64,000 nucleotides of DNA from Planctomycetota bacterium (lineage in GTDB: Bacteria; Planctomycetota; PLA2; JAEUHO01), in the NCBI GenBank assembly GCA_020851795.1, contig JADZCA010000035.1, forward strand, positions 62,001 to 126,000. Direction: 5' to 3'. A program made the translations under genes and the position numbers. The notes beneath the pieces were generated by a model. It did not search any database, was not told the DNA's origin, and saw only the letters and a program-made list of their open reading frames with translations. Of the stretch, positions 1 through 7,985 are shown one piece after another; the stretch's first letter is position 1; each line of letters begins with the position of its first letter.

Positions 1-1665
1 CTGCTTCGCGTCGTACGCGAGCCAGCGGTGGCAGGCCTCGACCGCCCACGGGTGCCAGAGGAAGTTGATCCCCTCCGCCCGCGCCTCCTTGCGCCCCTCG
101 TGGTTGGTGAACTCGAGGCGGAACTCGCCCGCGTCGGCCTGCTGCTGCAGCGACGTGCCGACGAGCGACGCCAGCCGCCGCGGGATCTCGTTCGCGATGC
201 GCTCCGGGATGGGCTGCGAGAGCTCGGCCTCGGCGCGCAGCAGCAGCGCGTAGTTCTGCAGCGTCAGGCCGAGGGACACCGGCTCGTTCGAGTCGCCCGT
301 GCGCCGCCACCCGGGCAGGTCGCCGGCGGGAAGGAACGTGTCGCCGACGTAGCGGACGGTCTTCGCGATCAGGCGGTCACGCTGCCGCTCGCTGCCGAGC
401 CAGGGGAGCCCCGCCGTGTGCGTCTCGAGCAGGCAGAGCAGCGCGAGGCTCGTCGTGTAGGGGCTGTGCACCGCGGGGTCGGTCTGGCGCGGGAAGATGT
501 TCCAGCCGCCGGTGTCGAGCGGGCGGTGCGTGGCGGCCGCGCGCTGCGCGCGCTCGAGCCGCTCGACGAACGCCGCGCGCTCCGCGTCGGGCACGAGGCC
601 GGGACGGCCGAGCGCGACGGCGAGCGCGGTCGCCGTCCACAGGGCGGGCTCGGCCTCGGTGTGCGTGTAGCCCGGGTGGGCGACCCACCCGTAAGCGACG
701 CCGTCGCGCTCGACCCACTGGTCGGGCTCGAAGGGCGCGCGGAGCCCGCCGAGCAGCGCGCGGGCGTCCTCGAGCGCCACCTCGGGGGTCTTGAGCAGCG
801 CCGCGATCGCCTGGGACGACGACCACACGTCGAGGAGCTCGTCGGGCTTGCTCTGGTAGGACGGGAGCACCCACCCCGTCGGCGTGCGCCGGCCGACGAG
901 GCGACGCGCGAGGTCGGCCCGCACGGCCGCCGCGCGCGAGGCGACCTCGGCGGCGGTCGGCACGCGTCGGAACACCGTCCACCCGCGCGCGTCGAGCGCG
1001 TCGCGCACCGCCCCCGCGCCGGGGAGGGCCGCCCCTGCGTCGCACGCGAGCGCGTAGGCGAGCGGCAGCGCGAGCACGGCGGCCGCGGTCGCGACGGGGG
1101 CGAGCAGCCGCCGCCACGAGAACGGCCGCGCGACCCAGACCAGCGTCGAGCCGAGCCCCTTCAACCGCACGCGGGCCCGGCGGAACGCGGTCCGCAGCCG
1201 CTCGTCCTGCCGCCCCGCGAGCTCGAACACGCCTCGGTCGAGCGCGAGCCCCTCGGGGCGCGCGAGGTTCTGCAGGCGGGCGGCGAGGTTGAGCGCGACG
1301 CCGTAGTAGTCGTCCGAGCGCGTGACCTCGCCGTGGGCGACGCCGACGCCGACGTGCCTCGGCACGTGGGCCCCCGACGTCGCGTGGCCCGCGACGTAGG
1401 CCGCGAACGCGGTCTGGGCGCGCGCGGCGGCGTGCACGACCGTGACGACGAGGTCGGGGTCGGGCGGGTCCGACGTCTCCCACAGCAGGAGGTGCCCGTC
1501 GCCGAGGTGCTTGACGAAGGTCGGCGGGCGCGCGGCGAAGAGGTCGAGGATGGCGCGGTGCGCGCCCGTGGCGAACGCGCCGAGGTCCTTCGACGAGAGC
1601 CGACGCGACGCGGCCGTGAAGCCGCGGATGTCGTAGATGAGGACGAGGGCCCGGGACGCGCTCAC
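1..1665 (-). CDS. class III nucleotidyl cyclase domain fused to a membrane-anchored toroid domain (3' end cut by window)
   Basis: The gene runs off the left edge, so its C-terminus is missing. It is read from a GTG at 1665 (VSASRALVLIYDIRGFT). The first ~170 residues look like a class III adenylate/guanylate cyclase catalytic domain: DIRGFT (first metal Asp), FVKHLGDGHLLLW (second metal Asp in GDG) and YYGVALNLAARLQNLA. A single hydrophobic segment follows (about residues 195-215). The rest contains GGWNIFPRQTDPAVHSPYTT and similar aromatic/Gly repeats typical of squalene-cyclase-like alpha/alpha toroids, presumably outside the membrane. Inference: an external toroid sensor linked to a cytoplasmic cyclase, although the cyclase is N-terminal. 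It is divergent from the next gene and shares a ~135-bp promoter region with it. No strong ribosome binding site supports the start, so the true start may differ slightly. The cyclase substrate (ATP or GTP) cannot be read. Confidence 0.75.
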   Translation of the reverse strand, partial: MSASRALVLIYDIRGFTAASRRLSSKDLGAFATGAHRAILDLFAARPPTFVKHLGDGHLLLWETSDPPDPDLVVTVVHAAARAQTAFAAYVAGHATSGAHVPRHVGVGVAHGEVTRSDDYYGVALNLAARLQNLARPEGLALDRGVFELAGRQDERLRTAFRRARVRLKGLGSTLVWVARPFSWRRLLAPVATAAAVLALPLAYALACDAGAALPGAGAVRDALDARGWTVFRRVPTAAEVASRAAAVRADLARRLVGRRTPTGWVLPSYQSKPDELLDVWSSSQAIAALLKTPEVALEDARALLGGLRAPFEPDQWVERDGVAYGWVAHPGYTHTEAEPALWTATALAVALGRPGLVPDAERAAFVERLERAQRAAATHRPLDTGGWNIFPRQTDPAVHSPYTTSLALLCLLETHTAGLPWLGSERQRDRLIAKTVRYVGDTFLPAGDLPGWRRTGDSNEPVSLGLTLQNYALLLRAEAELSQPIPERIANEIPRRLASLVGTSLQQQADAGEFRLEFTNHEGRKEARAEGINFLWHPWAVEACHRWLAYDAKQ

Positions 1666-1799
1666 CGGGCCCCGTGATACCCGGGCGCGTCGCCGCCGCG
1701 CCGGAATCGCGCGCCGCACGACGGACGGACGAGCGGGCACGATCGGCGCCCGCGCCCGCGGAGCGGGCCCCGCGGCGTCGGCGGGGGTACAACGCCCGC

Positions 1800-4442
1800 G
1801 TGCGCCGCCTCCCCGCTCCCCCTCCCCGCCGGGCCCTCCCCCTCGCCGTCGCCGCCACGCTCGCCGCCCTGCTGCTCGCGCTCGCCCGCCCGCCGAGCGC
1901 GCTCGCCGGCGGCAGCGCCGAGACGACGCTCGTCGTCGTCAACGGCGAGTCGCCCGTCTCGTGGCGCGTCGCCAACGCCTACGTGCGGGCGCGCGGCATC
2001 CCCTCGACGCACGTGTGCGTCCTGCGCGGCGTGCCGTCGCTCGGCGTGGTGCCGGTGGACGTGTTCCGCGAGCGCCTGCTCGGCCCGGTCGAGGCGTACC
2101 TCGAGACGCACGGGCTCGCCGACGCCGTGGACTGCGTCGCGTGGTCGGCCGACTTCCCCTACGGCGTGGACTTCGAGGCCGACCAGCCGGCCAAGGGCCT
2201 GCAGGTCCCGTGGACGCCGGTCGCGTCGCTCTCCGGGCTCACCTTCCTCGGGCGCCACGTGCTCGCCAAGGACGCGAAGGCCTACCTCCGTCCCGGCGTC
2301 AACGGGTACTACCGGCGCGCCGGCGAGGAGGCGGGCCCGTCGCGCGAGCTGACCGACGAGGAGTCGTCGCTGCGCAACGACGCGCAGGCCGCGACGATCG
2401 AGAAGCGGTGGGCCGACGCCGTCGCGGCCTACGAGAAGCTGCTCGCGACGCTGCCGAGCGACATCGAGAGCCTCTACAACTACGCGTGTGCCCTCGCGCG
2501 CCTGCGGCGGCTCGACGACGCCGTCGCCGCGCTCGCGCGCGCCGTGGGCGCCGGCTACACGGACGCGGGCCACACGGAGGAGGACGCCGACCTCGAGCCG
2601 CTGCGCGGGCGCGACGACTACCGCGCGCTCGTGGCGCGCATGCGCGCGGCCGGGAGCGCGGGCGTGCAGCCGTCGCACGGCTTCCGCGCGCGGTGGGCGT
2701 GGACGGGCGCGGCCGACCCGGTCGTGGCCCCGGCCGCCGACAGCCGCGACCGCTACCGGCTCTCGACCCACCTCGCCTACACCGGCGAGTGGGGCAACTC
2801 GGTGCCCGAGGCGATCGCCTCGCTCGAGGCCGCGGCGAAGGCCGACGGCACCGACCCCGACGGCACCTTCTACTTCCTCGTCAACGGCGACGTGCGGGCG
2901 AAGACGCGCGAGCCGCGCTTCGACGGGGCGATCGAGGCGCTGCGCGCGATGGGCCGCAAGGCGGTCCTCCTGCGCGCGGGCGAGGACGGGCAGGACGGGA
3001 TCCTGCCCAAGAACAAGGCCGACGTGCTCGGCGCGGTGCTCGGCACCGCCGGCTTCGACTGGGGCACGTGCGGGAGCCGGATCCTGCCCGGGGCGATCTG
3101 CGAGCACCTGACCTCGCACGGGGCCGAGTTCCGCCACGGCGGGCAGACGAAGCTCTCGGCGCTGATCCGTGCGGGCGCGGCCGGCGCGTCGGGCACGGTG
3201 CACGAGCCGTACGCGGTGCAGTGGAAGTTCCCGGTCCCCCACATCCACGTGCACTACGCGGCCGGCTGCTCGCTCGCCGAGGCGTTCTACGAGAGCGTCG
3301 CGGGCCCCTACCAGCTGATGGTGGTCGGCGACCCGCTCGCGCGCCCGTTCGCGAAGTTCGCCAAGGTCGCGCTCCCCGCACCGACCGCACCGTGGACGGA
3401 CAAGGTCTCGGTCGCGGCGACGGTCGAGCCGGCGGCCGGCCGCCCGCTCGCCACGGTCGAGCTGTGGGTGGACGGCGTCCCGGTCGCGGAGGGCAAGCCC
3501 GGCGAGGCGTTCGCCTTCGACTCGACGACGGTCGAGGACGGCGCGCACGAGGTGCGCGTCGTCGCGGTCGAGGCCGACCCGGTCGGCACGCGCTCGGCCG
3601 CGACGGCGACGGTCACGGTCGCCAACGGCACCGCCGCCACGACGATCGTCGCGCCCAAGGCGGCGGTCGCGCTCGACGCGACGGTCGCGCTGTCGGGCAA
3701 GGCGCCCGGGGCGAGCGAGGTGCAGGTGCTCGCGGGCCACCGTGTGCTCGCGACGGTGCCCGTCAAGGGCGACGCGTGGAAGGCGGGCGTCCCGGCGAGC
3801 GAGCTCGGCCTCGGCACGACGACGTTGCAGGCCCGCGCCGTGCGCGGCAACGGCGGGTTCCGCGGGCCCTTCGTGGACGTGACCGTGGCGCCGCCGGCGC
3901 CGCGCAAGCACGCGACGCCGCTCGGGAAGGGCACGCCGGGCCTGCGCTGCGAGCTGGTCGGCGCGGACGGCAAGGTCGCGGCGACGCTCGTGCTCCCCCA
4001 CCTCGGCGGTTTCGGGGCGAAGGGCACCGTGCGCGAGGCGATCGCGGCCAAGGGCGCCGGCCCGTGGAAGGAGATCCGCGTCGCGGGCGAGCTCGACGTC
4101 GGCGCCGCGGGGCTCTACGAGCTCGTCGTCAACGTGCGCGGCGACCTCGCCGTCGAGGTGGACGGCCGCCCGCTGCTCGCGCTGAAGGGCGCCGCGCCCG
4201 AGGACCAGCGCTACGCGCTCGCGGCCTTCGAGGCCGGCTGGCACGACCTCTCGCTTCGGTGGACGCCCGCGGGCGCGCCCGACCTCACGGTGCTGCTCTC
4301 GGGCGACCGCGTGGCGACCCCGCTCGAGGGACGCGGCCTGCGCCACGCCGCCGACGGGGACGGCGCGGACAAGCCGCCGCCGCCCTCGAAGCCGCCGCCG
4401 AAGCCGACCAAGCCCCCGAAGCCGACGAAGCCCGGGAAGTAG
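1800..4442 (+). CDS. TIGR03790 family secreted protein with TPR and Ig-like parts
   Basis: I chose the GTG at 1800 because it opens a clear signal peptide: two Arg after the Met, then a hydrophobic core, then a PPSALAGG cleavage region. Longer in-frame readings upstream are Arg/Pro-rich and look noncoding. The mature N-terminus (TTLVVVNGESPVSWRVANAY, then RGIP) is the hallmark of the TIGR03790 family, found in planctomycetes and some other phyla and of unknown function. A TPR-like hairpin pair sits near residues 195-245 (WADAVAAYEKLLATLPSD, LYNYACALARLRRLDDAV). The C-terminal third is beta-rich (TVELWVDGVPVAEGKPGEAF and similar), as in Ig-like adhesion modules, and ends in a Pro/Lys tail (KPPPKPTKPPKPTKPGK). 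Probably exported to periplasm or surface. About 880 residues; standalone gene, divergent from the cyclase. Confidence 0.8.
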   Translation: MRRLPAPPPRRALPLAVAATLAALLLALARPPSALAGGSAETTLVVVNGESPVSWRVANAYVRARGIPSTHVCVLRGVPSLGVVPVDVFRERLLGPVEAYLETHGLADAVDCVAWSADFPYGVDFEADQPAKGLQVPWTPVASLSGLTFLGRHVLAKDAKAYLRPGVNGYYRRAGEEAGPSRELTDEESSLRNDAQAATIEKRWADAVAAYEKLLATLPSDIESLYNYACALARLRRLDDAVAALARAVGAGYTDAGHTEEDADLEPLRGRDDYRALVARMRAAGSAGVQPSHGFRARWAWTGAADPVVAPAADSRDRYRLSTHLAYTGEWGNSVPEAIASLEAAAKADGTDPDGTFYFLVNGDVRAKTREPRFDGAIEALRAMGRKAVLLRAGEDGQDGILPKNKADVLGAVLGTAGFDWGTCGSRILPGAICEHLTSHGAEFRHGGQTKLSALIRAGAAGASGTVHEPYAVQWKFPVPHIHVHYAAGCSLAEAFYESVAGPYQLMVVGDPLARPFAKFAKVALPAPTAPWTDKVSVAATVEPAAGRPLATVELWVDGVPVAEGKPGEAFAFDSTTVEDGAHEVRVVAVEADPVGTRSAATATVTVANGTAATTIVAPKAAVALDATVALSGKAPGASEVQVLAGHRVLATVPVKGDAWKAGVPASELGLGTTTLQARAVRGNGGFRGPFVDVTVAPPAPRKHATPLGKGTPGLRCELVGADGKVAATLVLPHLGGFGAKGTVREAIAAKGAGPWKEIRVAGELDVGAAGLYELVVNVRGDLAVEVDGRPLLALKGAAPEDQRYALAAFEAGWHDLSLRWTPAGAPDLTVLLSGDRVATPLEGRGLRHAADGDGADKPPPPSKPPPKPTKPPKPTKPGK

Positions 4443-4457
4443 CCGGGCGCGCGCGAC

Positions 4458-4489
4458 GGCGCGGCGCGGACCGGGGCCCGCGCCGCGCC
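4458..4489. terminator. GC-rich hairpin between convergent genes
   Basis: A perfect 12-bp stem with an 8-nt loop lies in the 68-bp gap between two convergent genes. It has no T-run, so if it terminates transcription it would act as a hairpin-only or bidirectional terminator. Confidence 0.45.
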
Positions 4490-4510
4490 CGGGGAGCGGT
4501 CAGGCGCGCG

Positions 4511-5170
4511 TCACTTCGCGTACTTGACCGAGCACCCGTACGGCTTCGTCTCGGTGACCTCGGGCTCCTTGCCCGCGAGCCCAGCCTCGAGCGCCTCGAC
4601 GACGTAGTTGCGCGTCGCCTTCGACTCCGGCGCGTTGCTCGGGTTGTCGTCGATCGCGCCCGTGTACCAGATGGTGCCCTTGGGGCAGACGACCCACAGG
4701 TGGGGCGTGGTGCGCGCGCCGTAGGCGTGGCCCATCGTGCCGTCGCCGTCGAGCAGCACGGCGGTCGAGGCGATCTTCTTCTCGGCGATCGCCTGCTTCC
4801 ACGCGTCGGGCTCCATGGAGCCCTGCTTGCCCGGCGCGCTCGAGCACACCGACAGCCAGACGACGCCCTTGTCGGTCCACGTCTTCTGGAGCGCCTGCAT
4901 CGTGCCCGGGTCGTAGTGCTTCTTCACGAACGGGCAGCCGAGGTTCGTCCACTCGAGGACGACCCACTTGCCCTTGAACTCCTCGAGCGTCCGTTCCTTG
5001 CCGTCCACGTCCTTCACCTTGAACGCGGGCGCCGCGGGGCGCTCCTTCTTCGGCTCGCCACCGGGCGCGGCGGGCTTGTCGTCCGCGCGCACGGGACGGG
5101 GGGCACACACCGCCGCGAGCGTCGCGAGGGACGCGAGCGCGGCGGACACGAACCAAGACGTCTTCTTCAT
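4511..5170 (-). CDS. exported redoxin/thioredoxin-fold protein
   Basis: The start at 5170 (MKKTSW) has GGAGG ten bases upstream and opens a signal peptide ending near PRPVRADD. The mature protein has a peroxiredoxin/TlpA-like fold: FKVKDVDGKERTLEEFKGKW, then VVLEWTNLGCPFVKKHY, a later cis-Pro motif in ARTTPHLWVV, and C-terminal GTIWYTGAIDDNP. The active-site region has one cysteine (GCPFVKKHY) and not a CXXC pair, so simple disulfide exchange is unlikely. A peroxiredoxin-like or one-cysteine mechanism is more plausible. A second cysteine lies in VWLSVCSSAP and a third near the C-terminus (PYGCSVKYAK). Close relatives are annotated only as redoxin-domain proteins. About 219 residues, periplasmic by inference. 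It is convergent with the TIGR03790 gene. Confidence 0.85.
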   Translation of the reverse strand: MKKTSWFVSAALASLATLAAVCAPRPVRADDKPAAPGGEPKKERPAAPAFKVKDVDGKERTLEEFKGKWVVLEWTNLGCPFVKKHYDPGTMQALQKTWTDKGVVWLSVCSSAPGKQGSMEPDAWKQAIAEKKIASTAVLLDGDGTMGHAYGARTTPHLWVVCPKGTIWYTGAIDDNPSNAPESKATRNYVVEALEAGLAGKEPEVTETKPYGCSVKYAK

Positions 5171-5331
5171 CGACCGAGGTCCTCCGAGGGAGACCGACGC
5201 CCTCTCCGCCCGACCGGGCGGGGGCGACACGGGCGACGATGGTAGTCGGGGCGCGGGGCCCGGGGGCCCGCGGCATGCGGATCCCGCGTCCCGGCCCGGG
5301 CGAGACGCGGGACCCGTGTCGACGACTCGGC

Positions 5332-5382
5332 GGTGCCAGGGAAGTCGTTCTCACGCAGCGTGGAAACAACGTTCCTGGCACC
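5332..5382. repeat. GCCAGGAA-type hairpin element, copy 1 (imperfect)
   Basis: An imperfect inverted repeat beginning GGTGCCAGGGAAG and ending CAACGTTCCTGGCACC, with a short loop. It is the most diverged of three copies in the window (others at 10649 and 23196). It lies just beyond the 3' end of the frameshifted membrane gene and upstream of the redoxin gene. REP-like in form; no associated transposase is present here. Confidence 0.7.
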
Positions 5383-5395
5383 GCGTACCTCGACG

Positions 5396-5850
5396 TCACG
5401 CCGTCCCGAGTCGTCCGAGCTGCTTCTGGACGTACATCTTCGGACCGACGATCACCGCCCGCTGCTCGCCGATCTGGACCGAGATCCTTCCTGCCGCCCA
5501 ACCGGCCTGAAACGAGGGCTTGTACGTGAAGAAGTCCTCCGACCGCGACGCGGGGTTGTACCCCAGCTGCGCCGTGGCCACGTTCAGGGCGGAGACGAAG
5601 CGCTTCCTGTCGGCCACCTCGACGGTCGCCGTTTCGCTCTTGAAGAGGCGGGCCATCGTCAGACCGAAGACCAGTCCGAAGACCACGCCAGCCACCAGTC
5701 CAAACGGGAGGAACTCTCCGAACGACCGTTGCTGAATCACGGCGGACAGCCACGACCACAGCACTGCGGGAGCGCGGTGATCCCCACGAACATCCACGCT
5801 GTGCCCGCGAAGCTCCGAGGCTCAGGCAGGAACCAAGGTGCGTTCTTCAT
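5396..5850 (-). pseudogene. small membrane protein with an apparent frameshift near 5760
   Basis: The likely start is the ATG at 5850 (MKNAPWFLPEPRSFAGTA), which has GGAG seven bases upstream. That frame stops soon after, while another minus-strand frame entered near 5760 continues as a convincing protein: VLWSWLSAVIQQRSFGEF, a strong hydrophobic helix (FGLVAGVVFGLVFGLTM), then a soluble tail with Gly/Asp-poor beta-like segments ending GRLGTA. Joined, the two frames would give a protein of about 150 residues with two membrane segments and a cytoplasmic domain. The break may be a real mutation or a sequence error. I do not recognise the family. It is the last gene of the minus-strand run from the integron, follows a degenerate attC, and may be an old cassette or the first chromosomal gene beyond the array. 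Confidence 0.55.
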
Positions 5851-5940
5851 GCCGACTCCTGTGGCGTCCGACGTCTTCGGCGCTCGCCCGCGTGCGGCGC
5901 GCCCCATGGCAGCGCACCCGCCCCTTGCGCGCCCGCCGCT

Positions 5941-5965
5941 CGTCGGCTGCAGCGGCTTGTCAGGC
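5941..5965 (-). other. attC remnant (left half only)
   Basis: On the minus strand GCCTGAC (a variant of the attC R'' box) is followed by AAGCCGCTGCAGCCGACG, the same left arm as the intact attC at 7926-7985. No matching right arm or GTTRRRY box follows, so this is a truncated site marking the old end of a cassette. Confidence 0.55.
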
Positions 5966-6239
5966 AGTCGCCCGCGCAACCTCGACGACGTGCCAAGGCT
6001 GCCGCAGCACAGGCTCGGCGCCCGTCGCATCGCGGCGCGTGGACTCGACGGCACGCTCGCAGGCTGCCAGCTCGGCGAACCGGCCCTGCTCGTTGATGGG
6101 GAGCTGGCGGCGCTCGACGTAGTCCTTGCCCTTCTCGAGCGAGTTGCCGATGAAGCCGTGCGAGCGCCCGTGCTCGTACCCGAGCGGCTCGAACGTAAGA
6201 GACTCAGCCGCCGGCCGCCCGCGGAAGCAGACGTTCAAC
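5960..6239 (-). pseudogene. truncated integron cassette gene (5' end lost)
   Basis: The minus frame that stops in the attC remnant at 5960 reads like genuine protein for about 90 residues (FEPLGYEHGRSHGFIGNS, EKGKDYVERRQLPINEQGRF, ending EVVEVARATA-like), with mixed codon use unlike the surrounding shadow frames. Upstream the same frame runs into the attC and coding sequence of the neighbouring cassette in a meaningless frame, so its own start is missing. The sequence that should close the previous attC is also absent. Inference: a deletion fused the inside of this cassette to a half attC. The product is not recognised. Confidence 0.45.
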
Positions 6240-6261
6240 TGCAAACACCATACTCCTTCGC

Positions 6262-6296
6262 GGGCGTCGCCGGTCAACTGCAGCCACTGGTTAGGC
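6262..6296 (-). other. attC site with right half missing
   Basis: On the minus strand GCCTAAC overlaps the stop codon of the 72-residue gene, and a left arm (GTGGCTGCAGTTGACCGGCG) follows. The R'' flank CGCCTAAC pairs with the start of the same cassette (GTTGGGCGAC at 6533) with one mismatch, which is what an excisable cassette requires. No complementary right arm is present downstream. Confidence 0.6.
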
Positions 6297-6509
6297 GACT
6301 CTCGCTGTGGCGGGGATCTTCCAGACAAGCTCGCGGCCTTTGCCCTTGGTGCGAGTGAGGCCGACTTCGTCTTCAAGTCGTTTGGTCCAGCTCGGACAAG
6401 GCCGATCGTGTGGCAGGCCGAGTTCATCGCGCAGCTGCGTCCAAGTCAGGCCGGCGGTCTTGCGACGGAGTTTGCGTTGGATCTGATCTCTGAATTCGAG
6501 GTAGCGCAC
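6291..6509 (-). CDS. 72-residue integron cassette protein, possible winged-helix fold
   Basis: Starts with GTG at 6509 (VRYLEFRDQIQRKLRRK) preceded by GGAG and ends within the attC box at 6291. The sequence has a conserved-looking core, LTWTQLRDELGLPHDRPC followed by SWTKRLEDEVGLTRTKGKGR and ELVWKI, which reads as a small helix-turn-helix or winged-helix unit with a basic wing. I recognise the style of such short cassette-borne proteins but no characterised homologue, so no function is given. It fills its cassette almost completely (attC boxes at 6533 and 6296), as integron cassettes normally do. Its base composition is lower in GC than the host genes. Confidence 0.65.
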   Translation of the reverse strand: MRYLEFRDQIQRKLRRKTAGLTWTQLRDELGLPHDRPCPSWTKRLEDEVGLTRTKGKGRELVWKIPATARVA

Positions 6510-6526
6510 GATGTGATCTCCGTGTC

Positions 6527-6587
6527 GCCCAACGCCACGGTTCAGCGGCGGCGCGCCAGCGCCGTCCGCTGCAACCGTTTGTTAGGG
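6527..6587 (-). other. attC site 2 (integron cassette recombination site)
   Basis: On the minus strand ACCCTAAC (R'') at the left end and GTTGGGC (R') at the right end enclose a 61-bp imperfect palindrome with a GC-rich stem (GCAGCGGACGGCGC / GCGCCGCCGC). The R'' flank GGCACCCTAAC is perfectly complementary over 11 bases to the start of its own cassette, GTTAGGGTGCC at 7932. Confidence 0.85.
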
Positions 6588-6601
6588 TGCCGTGCTTGCC
6601 A

Positions 6602-7894
6602 CTACAGGGATGCAGCATACGTGGGCGATCCGGAAAAACCTCCAGCTCGTGCTAGCGCGTCGAACCACGGCCGCAGGAGCGCGGAGGCATCGTTATCGAA
6701 TGAACTAGCGACAACGGGAGGCAGCAGCAGGAGTTCGTTTTTGAGCCCCATCCGCTCGTCTGAGGACGGCGCGGAGTCGTACGACACCCTGCTGTATTCG
6801 AAAGGTCCGCGGAGGCTCACAACCATGAGGACAGGCAGCCTGGCGTTGAATCGACGAAGAGCAGAGAGGATGGCCGGAACAATTCGCGACAACCCGCGTT
6901 CAAACTCCGAACCCGGAATGACCTTCGAGTGGAGCACGTCGCCCATCAACCCGTGATCGACCGCCTCCACGATCCCGTCGTTGCGAAACTGAATGTACTG
7001 CGTGCAGTAGTCCATCTTGTCGTGGTAGAGGAGCAAGCCGTCGGGGTTGAATCGTCGCTTCAGGCTCCATGAACCCCTCCAGTTCTTTGGGGGTTCCCAC
7101 GCGTTGAGGGCATCGAGGGTCTCGTGATTTTGCTCCAATAGGGCGAGGTCGTAGCGAGTGCCGTTGTCGAATGCATTTGCAGGAAAGGCGTGGATCGCAA
7201 CGAATAGGCTCGATAGCGGGATCTTGGCGGGGGTCTTGTCAGTGTAGATGTCCCCCAGAGCATTCTTGCCGTCTTTTCCTCTCCCTCCGACCCGCATGTC
7301 GCGGAAAGCGAGGCACTTCTCTTCAAACGATGCTGCAACTGTAGGCGCTTGTGCATGCTCGCGCGCGCCGGGAATCTTGCCCTCCGCGATCAGTGCGTTG
7401 ACGGTTTGAGCCACGTGTCTCGCCAGCTTCACCCGCAGGTCCGCGGCCGAGGAGTAGGTGGCGAGGAGGCCGGTCTTCTCGAGATCGGTCCTGAACAGCT
7501 TGAGCCGCTGGTACTGATCGAGATCGATCTTGTCGGGCTGCACGGGCTCTTCCGACAAGTACAGAGCGACTGGCTTGCCAGAGGCAACGAAACGGCCGAT
7601 CTCCTCTGCGGTACCTGAAGACGCAACTCCGGTATCGGTCCCGAGGCGCGTCCAGAAAACGCCGATGAGGAGGTCTGCTGAATCAACAATCTGCCTGTTG
7701 ATGATCGCCTGGGGGCGATCACCCATCTCTGGCCGCGCATGCGTCTCCCAACGAATGGGCTGAAGTACTACCCCCGAGGTTCGGGAGTGAGCCGCGTTCC
7801 AGTCGTGGAGCGTGTCCTCGATCAGGTCGCGTGCTGCGGCCACGTCGCCTGGAGAGGCGATCAACACTTCTAAGACAGTCGCGCGATGCGGCAT
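6602..7894 (-). CDS. DUF4062/TIR-like domain protein in an integron cassette; candidate defence effector
   Basis: 430 residues from the ATG at 7894, with GAGAGG upstream. The N-terminal ~140 residues match the DUF4062-type, TIR-like fold: VLEVLIASPGDVAAARDLIE, DWNAAHSRTSGVVLQPIRWE, GDRPQAIINRQIVDSADLLI, GVFWTRLGTDTG and GTAEEIGRF followed by SGKPVALYLS. This family is related to the TIR/STIR nucleotide-hydrolysing domains found in immune systems. The C-terminal half (SLFVAIHAFPANAFDNG, then WSLKRRFNPDGLLLYHDKMD) is a mixed alpha/beta region also seen attached to ATP-binding regulators; its role is unknown. It is a single-gene cassette between attC 1 and attC 2, with GC content and codon use clearly unlike the host. 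Anti-phage function is an inference from domain and context. Confidence 0.75.
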   Translation of the reverse strand: MPHRATVLEVLIASPGDVAAARDLIEDTLHDWNAAHSRTSGVVLQPIRWETHARPEMGDRPQAIINRQIVDSADLLIGVFWTRLGTDTGVASSGTAEEIGRFVASGKPVALYLSEEPVQPDKIDLDQYQRLKLFRTDLEKTGLLATYSSAADLRVKLARHVAQTVNALIAEGKIPGAREHAQAPTVAASFEEKCLAFRDMRVGGRGKDGKNALGDIYTDKTPAKIPLSSLFVAIHAFPANAFDNGTRYDLALLEQNHETLDALNAWEPPKNWRGSWSLKRRFNPDGLLLYHDKMDYCTQYIQFRNDGIVEAVDHGLMGDVLHSKVIPGSEFERGLSRIVPAILSALRRFNARLPVLMVVSLRGPFEYSRVSYDSAPSSDERMGLKNELLLLPPVVASSFDNDASALLRPWFDALARAGGFSGSPTYAASL

Positions 7895-7925
7895 TCAAAG
7901 CCTCTCAGTGCTCGTTCCTCTGGCA

Positions 7926-7985
7926 CCCTAACGAGCAAGCTCAGCCGCGCCGCGAAGCGGCGTCGGCTGCAGCGGTTTGTTAGGC
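7926..7985 (-). other. attC site 1 (integron cassette recombination site)
   Basis: Read on the minus strand: GCCTAAC (R'', overlapping the TIR gene's stop), a left arm with GCAGCCGACGCCGC, a TTCG loop, right arm GCGGCGCGGCTGAGC and GTTAGGG (R'). The arms pair with one unpaired A, like the extrahelical base that sets attC strand choice. The 60-bp length is normal for short attC sites. The R'' flank GTGATGCCTAAC complements its own cassette start GTTAGGCATCAT at 8785 in 11 of 12 positions. Confidence 0.92.

Noticed and set aside
28..1677. 549-codon + strand frame opposite the cyclase gene
   Set aside because: Arg/Ala/Gly-rich shadow; the minus strand has clear cyclase motifs.
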